From NCBI GenBank assembly GCA_023251675.1, contig JAHEYJ010000019.1, positions 1-34,019 of the forward strand: a DNA stretch of 34,019 nt. Direction: 5' to 3'. The notes under the pieces were generated by a model. That model ran no database searches, was not told where the DNA came from, and saw nothing but the letters and a program-made list of their open reading frames with translations. This DNA comes from Bacteroidota bacterium. GTDB lineage: Bacteria; Bacteroidota; Bacteroidia; Palsa-948. This document shows positions 29,146-34,019 of this stretch, one piece after another. Positions within the stretch are counted from its first letter, which is position 1. Each line of letters starts with the position of its first letter. The position numbers and the translations under genes were made by a program.

Positions 29146-30828
29146 ATGAAATTCCATCGCTCCTTCTGCCTTCCTGCCCGACTTCATTTAATATTCATGT
29201 TGGCAGGCGGGTTGCCTTTTGCCTTCTGCCTTCTGCTTTTTTCCTGCGGCGCTCCACCGGAGAATACAGAGAAAAAATTCTTCCGTTACAATGAGTCGGG
29301 CGATATCACGTCACTGGATCCTGCTTCCGCCAAACGCACTGAAAATATATGGGCCGTGAACCAGATGTTCAACGGCCTGGTTCAGCTGAACGACAACCTG
29401 GATGTGGTTCCCTGTATTGCGAAGAGTTGGGAAATTTCCGACAGCGGAAGGGTGTACACGTTTCATTTACGGAACGATGTATTCTTTCACGACCACCCGC
29501 TTTTTGCAAATGGCAAGGGCAGAAAAGTAGTGGCGCAGGATTTTGTGCTTTCGTTTTTCCGGCTCATGGACATGGATGAGGAGCAATCGGCAAAGTACCT
29601 GTTCTCGAATATTGCCCGCGATGACCGCAGCGACAACCTGGGTTTTACCGCTCCGGATGATTCTACGTTTGTCATTTACCTGCAGAACCCCTTCCCCCCT
29701 TTTCTTAACATACTTACCATGCAGTATTGTTCCGTGATCCCGAATGAAATTGTTGAGAATTACGGATCGGACTTCCGCAGGAATCCCGTTGGAACCGGAC
29801 CCTTCATGTTCAAAGCATGGGAAGAAGGCGTTAAACTGGTGCTGGCGAAGAACGAGAACTATTTTGAGAAAGACGGAGATAATAAATTGCCTTATCTCGA
29901 TGGCATCACCGTCAATTTCATCAAAGACAAACAGAATGCATTCATCGACTTTGAAAAAGGAGATGCCGATATGCTTTCGGGCGCCGACATGGTGAATATT
30001 GACCTGATCATTGACAAAGAAGGAAAACTAAAGCCTGAATACACCGGCAAATTTAAAATGCAGACGGGCTCTTATTTGAAAACAGATTACCTGGGATTCC
30101 TGGTGGACATGGATTCATCCATTGTAAAAAAATCACCTTTACGGATCAAGGAAGTGCGCGAAGCGATCGGTTACGCCATTGATCGTGAAAAGATCGTGAA
30201 GCATTTGCGGAACAGCATTGGCAATGCGGCAACACAGGGATTTATTCCGAAAGGCATGCCTTCGTTTGATGGATCATTGAAGGGATTCACTTATGATCCG
30301 GATAAATCACGGGAGTTGTTGAGAAAAGCAGGTTATCCGGGCGGAAAAGGAATTGAAGAAATTACATTGAACATTACCGAACAATATCTTGAACTCAGCC
30401 AGTTCATTGAACATCAGCTGGAAGAAGTCGGGATCCCGGTAAAGATCTACCTGAACCGGACCATTGTTCAAACGGAGATCATTGCAAACGCGCAGGTGAA
30501 TTTCTTTCGTAAGTCATGGGTGGCGGATTATGCGGATGCGGAGAATTTCTTTGCCTGTTTCTACAGCAAGAACCTGTCTCCCAAAGGGCCCAACTATACG
30601 CACTTTAAGAATAAAAAATTTGACGCGCTATTTGAAAAATCGCTGAATGAGTCGGATAATGCAAAACGCTTTGAGATCTACAACGAGTTGGATCAGATCC
30701 TGATCGACGAAGCGCCTGTGGTTCCGTTGTTCTACGACCAGGTATTTCGCCTGGTGAGCAACAAGATCGAAAACTTTACGCTCAACCCGATGAACCTGCT
30801 GAACCTGAAGCGGGTGAAGAAAAAATAA
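29146..30828 (+). CDS. Peptide/nickel-type ABC transporter substrate-binding lipoprotein
   Basis: A 560-residue solute-binding protein of family 5 (OppA/DppA type). A hydrophobic signal ends in LLLFSC (Cys34), a lipobox. The mature part has the family's opening (DITSLDPASAKRTENIWAVNQMFNGLVQ), AKSWEISDSGRVYTFHLRNDVFFHD, NPVGTGPFMFKAWEEGVKLVLAKNENYF and the late IDEAPVVPLFYDQVFRLV. It would deliver peptides to an ABC permease, but no permease or ATPase gene is next to it. The signal region contains CTGCCTT words and an imperfect repeat (CCTGCCCGAC, GTTGGCAGGCGGG), so the N-terminus may be lengthened by repeat sequence; Met18 is an alternative start. Confidence 0.92.
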   Translation: MKFHRSFCLPARLHLIFMLAGGLPFAFCLLLFSCGAPPENTEKKFFRYNESGDITSLDPASAKRTENIWAVNQMFNGLVQLNDNLDVVPCIAKSWEISDSGRVYTFHLRNDVFFHDHPLFANGKGRKVVAQDFVLSFFRLMDMDEEQSAKYLFSNIARDDRSDNLGFTAPDDSTFVIYLQNPFPPFLNILTMQYCSVIPNEIVENYGSDFRRNPVGTGPFMFKAWEEGVKLVLAKNENYFEKDGDNKLPYLDGITVNFIKDKQNAFIDFEKGDADMLSGADMVNIDLIIDKEGKLKPEYTGKFKMQTGSYLKTDYLGFLVDMDSSIVKKSPLRIKEVREAIGYAIDREKIVKHLRNSIGNAATQGFIPKGMPSFDGSLKGFTYDPDKSRELLRKAGYPGGKGIEEITLNITEQYLELSQFIEHQLEEVGIPVKIYLNRTIVQTEIIANAQVNFFRKSWVADYADAENFFACFYSKNLSPKGPNYTHFKNKKFDALFEKSLNESDNAKRFEIYNELDQILIDEAPVVPLFYDQVFRLVSNKIENFTLNPMNLLNLKRVKKK

Positions 30829-30830
30829 AT

Positions 30831-31952
30831 TTATTTCTGTTTATTGTTTGCCGGCTTTAACTGACAGGTTATAGGAAAATGATCTGACAATTCATCAGGC
30901 AGCGTTTTATATCCGGAAGAAATGAATTGTGAAGAGTGAAATATATAATCGATCCTGTAGGAAGGCATGATTCCAATGTAGGTGTTGCCGATACCGCTGC
31001 CGCTTTCCATGAATGCATCTTCGTATGTATCGGCAAAGACGTTATATGTATAGGAGAACGGCGTATCATTGAAATCACCGCAGATGATGACCGGGTACCT
31101 GCAGGCATTGATGTGCGCAATTATTTTTTCTGCCTGTGTCGTGCGTTTGATAAAAGCCCGCTTGATCCGCCTTAGAATGTTCTTTGAAGATATCTCAATA
31201 TCTTCCACATCCAGTGTGTCATTATTTTCTTTCAGCGCTTCAATGAACCGGTAATCGGCATAACCGAAACTGATGGATTGAAGATGCATGTTATAAACGC
31301 GCACGGTATCATTTCCGATCTTCATGTCAGAGAAAATACAGATGTTGTTGCTTTTATATTTGAACGGGATTTTCCCTTTGAATACGATCGGGTATTTGCT
31401 GAAGGTGGCAATTCCCCAATGGTCTTTTTTCCTTCGGGTCATGGTGTACTTCACATGATCGTCCAATGCTTTTGTTACGGCAATTACACTGTCTAATGTC
31501 TCAAAATAGCCGCTGTCTCCCTGGAAGAATTCCTGCAGGCAGACGATATCAGCCGATTCTCTTTTCAGCAGCGAAAAAATAGTATTGCGCGTTTCTTTGT
31601 TGTGCGTCCAGTTGTAAAGATCAAAATTGCGCACGTTGTAAGAAAGAATTTTAATGCCGGGGCTTTTGACAGGATCATTTCCTCCAAAATGAAACAAGTG
31701 CCGCATGTTGTTCCAGCCGATCAGAATGATCATGAGCGACAGCCAGTATAATTTTTTCCACCGGATGATCCACCAGATCAGGAAAAGAATATTCAGCAAC
31801 AAGAGCCAGGGATAGGCTAACCCGAAGAAAGCGAAAAACCAAAATGATTTTGGATTTGCATAAGGAGCTATATAAGAAAGGAGTAATGAAAGCAGGGAAA
31901 TAAAAAAAGCAGTGCGGATAAAATAGGAGGCTATTAATTGAAGTCTTTTCAT
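30831..31952 (-). CDS. Membrane-anchored endonuclease/exonuclease/phosphatase family protein
   Basis: A 373-residue protein. Residues 1-100 hold three membrane segments, and the rest is an EEP (DNase I-like) domain with ILSYNVRNFDLYNW, DIVCLQEFFQGDSGYF (catalytic Glu), RVYNMHLQS, PVIICGDFNDTPFSYTYN (Asp/Asn pair) and LSDHFPITCQL (final His). All key catalytic positions are present. Substrates of this branch are not known to me; the domain would face the periplasm or cytoplasm next to the membrane. Its stop codon is 2 bp from that of the convergent lipoprotein gene. It is 41 bp after the rhomboid gene, so the two are likely co-transcribed. Confidence 0.9.
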   Translation of the reverse strand: MKRLQLIASYFIRTAFFISLLSLLLSYIAPYANPKSFWFFAFFGLAYPWLLLLNILFLIWWIIRWKKLYWLSLMIILIGWNNMRHLFHFGGNDPVKSPGIKILSYNVRNFDLYNWTHNKETRNTIFSLLKRESADIVCLQEFFQGDSGYFETLDSVIAVTKALDDHVKYTMTRRKKDHWGIATFSKYPIVFKGKIPFKYKSNNICIFSDMKIGNDTVRVYNMHLQSISFGYADYRFIEALKENNDTLDVEDIEISSKNILRRIKRAFIKRTTQAEKIIAHINACRYPVIICGDFNDTPFSYTYNVFADTYEDAFMESGSGIGNTYIGIMPSYRIDYIFHSSQFISSGYKTLPDELSDHFPITCQLKPANNKQK

Positions 31953-31993
31953 AGAAGGGTCGAAAGCCGGAGCCTGATTTTGGAAGGATCTTT

Positions 31994-32866
31994 TTAATTA
32001 GAATTTTTACTGCTTTTAAATAAAAAATCTTTTTCATCTTTTGTCAGCGCTTCGTAACCTGATTTTGAGATTTTATCAAGGATTTCATCTATCCTCGCTT
32101 GTTTTGCTTTTTGATTCCGGTTGTAATCGTCATCGGAAACAGTTTTACGGTAACTCACTTTGAATTTTGGTTTTCCGGAAAGAAGCGATTGCGCCCATTC
32201 AAGAAAATTTGTAATAGGTTTGGTAAGGTCCCTCCCGCTTTTATACTGGAGCATGAACAGCATGCCAAACAATGCGCCTCCGATATGCGCAATTTTTCCG
32301 CCTGTATTCTGTGATAGGTCAAGCAGCGAAGTAAGTATAAATGAAATAAGCGCCAGGTATTTCAATCGTACCGGCCCGAAGAACAGCAGCTGAATCACAT
32401 AATCAGGAAGCAGGACCGCGGTAGCCACCACCACGGCCATCACGCCGGCAGAAGCACCCAATAAAAATGTATTGTAGAAATAGAACGGAGCAAGCATAGA
32501 AACCAGCAAAAACAAAATGCCCCCGCTTAATCCCCCCAGCAGGTAAACACCGACCAATCGTTTACTGCCGGCATATTCAACAAAAATTTTCCCGATCCAA
32601 TACAACCATAACATGTTGAAGAGAATATGCATGAGGCCCTCATGAAGGAACATGTAGGTGAGGAGTGTCCAGGGGTGTGTTAAAGCAAGCGGAACATTTC
32701 CCGGCATGGCCAGCCAGTAGGTTATAGTGGAACCGTTACCGTTGAAACGAACCAGTGCATCCATCAGGTTGACAATAATGAATACAATAACATTTATGAG
32801 AATAATTCTCGACAGCCCGTTCCCGGAGCGATTGAAAACATTTTTGAGATCATCAGTGAAGGACAT
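31994..32866 (-). CDS. Rhomboid family intramembrane serine protease
   Basis: A 290-residue membrane protease. Six core membrane segments occupy residues 20-215. The catalytic Ser139 is in LLGASAGVMA and His194 in KIAHIGGALFG; HEGLMHILFNMLWLYWIG matches the conserved second segment. The C-terminal 75 residues are cytoplasmic and charged, ending IDEILDKISKSGYEALTKDE, a tail found in many Bacteroidetes rhomboids. It would cleave membrane proteins within the bilayer. It heads a two-gene unit with the EEP protein. Confidence 0.94.
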   Translation of the reverse strand: MSFTDDLKNVFNRSGNGLSRIILINVIVFIIVNLMDALVRFNGNGSTITYWLAMPGNVPLALTHPWTLLTYMFLHEGLMHILFNMLWLYWIGKIFVEYAGSKRLVGVYLLGGLSGGILFLLVSMLAPFYFYNTFLLGASAGVMAVVVATAVLLPDYVIQLLFFGPVRLKYLALISFILTSLLDLSQNTGGKIAHIGGALFGMLFMLQYKSGRDLTKPITNFLEWAQSLLSGKPKFKVSYRKTVSDDDYNRNQKAKQARIDEILDKISKSGYEALTKDEKDFLFKSSKNSN

Positions 32867-32890
32867 GTTTTTTATTTACTGCATTTCAGA

Positions 32891-32898
32891 CAAATATA
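32891..32898 (-). promoter_or_regulatory. Promoter -7 element of the rhomboid gene
   Basis: The minus strand reads TATATTTG, a full TAnnTTTG match, 25 bp before the ATG. No clear TTTG lies 19 nt upstream. Confidence 0.45.
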
Positions 32899-32940
32899 GA
32901 TTTTTCTTAGAAAATTTATATGACAGGGAATGTTACGTGA

Positions 32941-34019
32941 CTATTTTATAATGTTTATTCGTTTTAACTGAAATTTATCAATCTCTGCATCTGCATTTAA
33001 AGGAATAATAATGATGGCGTGTGCCTGGTTGTTAAGATGGATCAAAGAAACGGAGGCATTGTCCGGCTGGATCGTATATGGCTTCCATTTGTTTTCTGAA
33101 ATATTTTTTATTGTACACAGCTCTTTTTCATCCAGTAAGATCCGAAAACCGGTTTTAGCACCCTTGCTCCTTGCATTTAGCTCAAGAGAATAGGAGGAAG
33201 AAGAGTCGCGCGGGGTGAAAAAATATTTTAATCCTTCCGGCATTGATCCATTGCCTGCAAAAGAAACATAGCTTGTGAAGTTTGTGAAATTATTTGCACT
33301 TGCATCGGCCGGAATCTCCGTTTTGATAGAACCGCTGTTGCCTGTATTGTCAAAGAGTTCAGCTTCAAAAATAAAATCGCAGTTCCATCGGGAGGGATGG
33401 CTTGCTTCATGCCATCCATCCAATTGGTAAAACACCGGGTGCAGTGGATCTTCATTATTGAAAATATAAGTACTTCCTTGTCTGCGCACTTCAAATTTCA
33501 TTTTAACGCCGTCTAATTTAATTTCGGCGATTGCTTTCAAAGGCGTTGCGTTTTTCTTGTTGGAAGAATTCTGAATGGTTCCGGTTATTGCATAGATCTT
33601 TTTGCCTTTGATCTTTTTTGCAAGCACAATGATCCGGTTGTCGCCGGAAGGAATTACAAATTCCGGCAGATTTATTATCTCGCCGTGCCGAAATATATTC
33701 TCATAACGGCTGGTAACGGCTTGCGCGTAAGCCGGCATTACAGCCTGCCAGATATAAGTGGCCGGATCAGCAAATGGCTGGTGTTCGTTGAAAAACCCGG
33801 TGTAATAAAATTCGGCTCCTGACATAGCCAGCAGTTTGAGAAGTCCTAACCATTGAGCAGGGCAAATATTTTTTGTAGGGTCATTGTCCCATCCGGCCGC
33901 TACAAAAGGAGAAAAAAGAGAATCGCCAGCGGCCAACTCATTCGGGCGGGATTCAAAAATCCAGGATAGACCATGCCAGGGCCCGTTCCAGTTTCGCCAG
34001 TTCCAGGGGTACCTCGGAT
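32941..34019 (-). CDS. Large protein, 3' part (partial, runs off right edge); possible glycoside hydrolase
   Basis: The frame is open from the right edge of the window to a stop at 32941, giving about 358 residues. An internal TTG at 33934-33936 is not a believable start. The N-terminal visible part is Trp-rich (NWRNWNGPWHGLSWIFES) and continues with AQWLGLLKLLAMSGAEFYYTGFF and YIWQAVMPAYAQAVTSRYENIF, which looks like the end of a TIM-barrel glycoside hydrolase. From about residue 120 there are beta-rich segments like carbohydrate-binding or Ig-like domains. No T9SS sorting domain is seen at the end. The enzyme class is inferred only from general features. Confidence 0.65.
   Translation of the reverse strand, partial: PRYPWNWRNWNGPWHGLSWIFESRPNELAAGDSLFSPFVAAGWDNDPTKNICPAQWLGLLKLLAMSGAEFYYTGFFNEHQPFADPATYIWQAVMPAYAQAVTSRYENIFRHGEIINLPEFVIPSGDNRIIVLAKKIKGKKIYAITGTIQNSSNKKNATPLKAIAEIKLDGVKMKFEVRRQGSTYIFNNEDPLHPVFYQLDGWHEASHPSRWNCDFIFEAELFDNTGNSGSIKTEIPADASANNFTNFTSYVSFAGNGSMPEGLKYFFTPRDSSSSYSLELNARSKGAKTGFRILLDEKELCTIKNISENKWKPYTIQPDNASVSLIHLNNQAHAIIIIPLNADAEIDKFQLKRINIIK

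Overview
The window is a chromosomal piece of a member of the Bacteroidota, probably near Chitinophagales or Sphingobacteriales; the order is a guess. Evidence: a secreted metalloprotease ends in a type IX secretion sorting domain, several promoters fit the Bacteroidetes consensus (TTTG, about 19 nt, TAnnTTTG), menaquinone is made by the futalosine route (mqnE), and short GC palindromes and ATTCGTA-type repeats typical of these genomes lie between and inside genes. No rRNA, tRNA or CRISPR array was seen.

Bases 1-6258 are an accessory region, AT-rich in its genes, that reads as an integron-like gene-cassette array. Three complete sites of 130-132 bp (964-1095, 2532-2661, 3150-3279) have the layout of integron attC sites: an outer GYTAAC / GTTARC pair, imperfect inverted arms that differ by about four extra bases on one side, and a variable centre. 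A half site (118-147) is cut by the end of a transposase gene, and a degenerate site (5817-5884) lies before the first cassette. All sites point the same way and all cassette genes lie on the minus strand, each followed by a site. The cassettes are: (1) a small protein, a ParA-type ATPase and a RelA/SpoT-type nucleotide synthetase; (2) a cassette with no credible gene; (3) a 176-aa protein and a membrane-anchored HEPN-like protein; (4) a coiled-coil protein.

Immediately upstream on the same strand is a tyrosine recombinase (6259-7515). It has all catalytic residues, but its spacing is that of XerC/XerD rather than the integron integrase IntI, and it carries an extra N-terminal domain. Between it and the first cassette lie two imperfect direct repeats and a GTTAAC half site that could serve as the insertion site. 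This combination, attC-like cassettes beside a non-IntI recombinase in a Bacteroidota genome, is the main discovery candidate.

Bases 7559-34019 are ordinary chromosome. They hold a stand-alone CZB zinc protein, a COG2509 flavoprotein, a small Cys-rich secreted protein, a minus-strand cluster (wecB, a polysaccharide deacetylase-like protein, a GNAT/FemAB-like protein, upp, a membrane protein), radC, rpsT, mqnE, a T9SS metalloprotease, dnaE, trxA, a DUF58 protein, a probable operon mtaB - Lgt-like - inositol monophosphatase-like - nfeD, a solute-binding lipoprotein, a rhomboid protease with a membrane-anchored endonuclease/phosphatase-family protein, and the 3' part of a large secreted or glycoside-hydrolase-like protein running off the right end. 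Three conserved genes here contain short palindromic repeats read in frame as extra residues.
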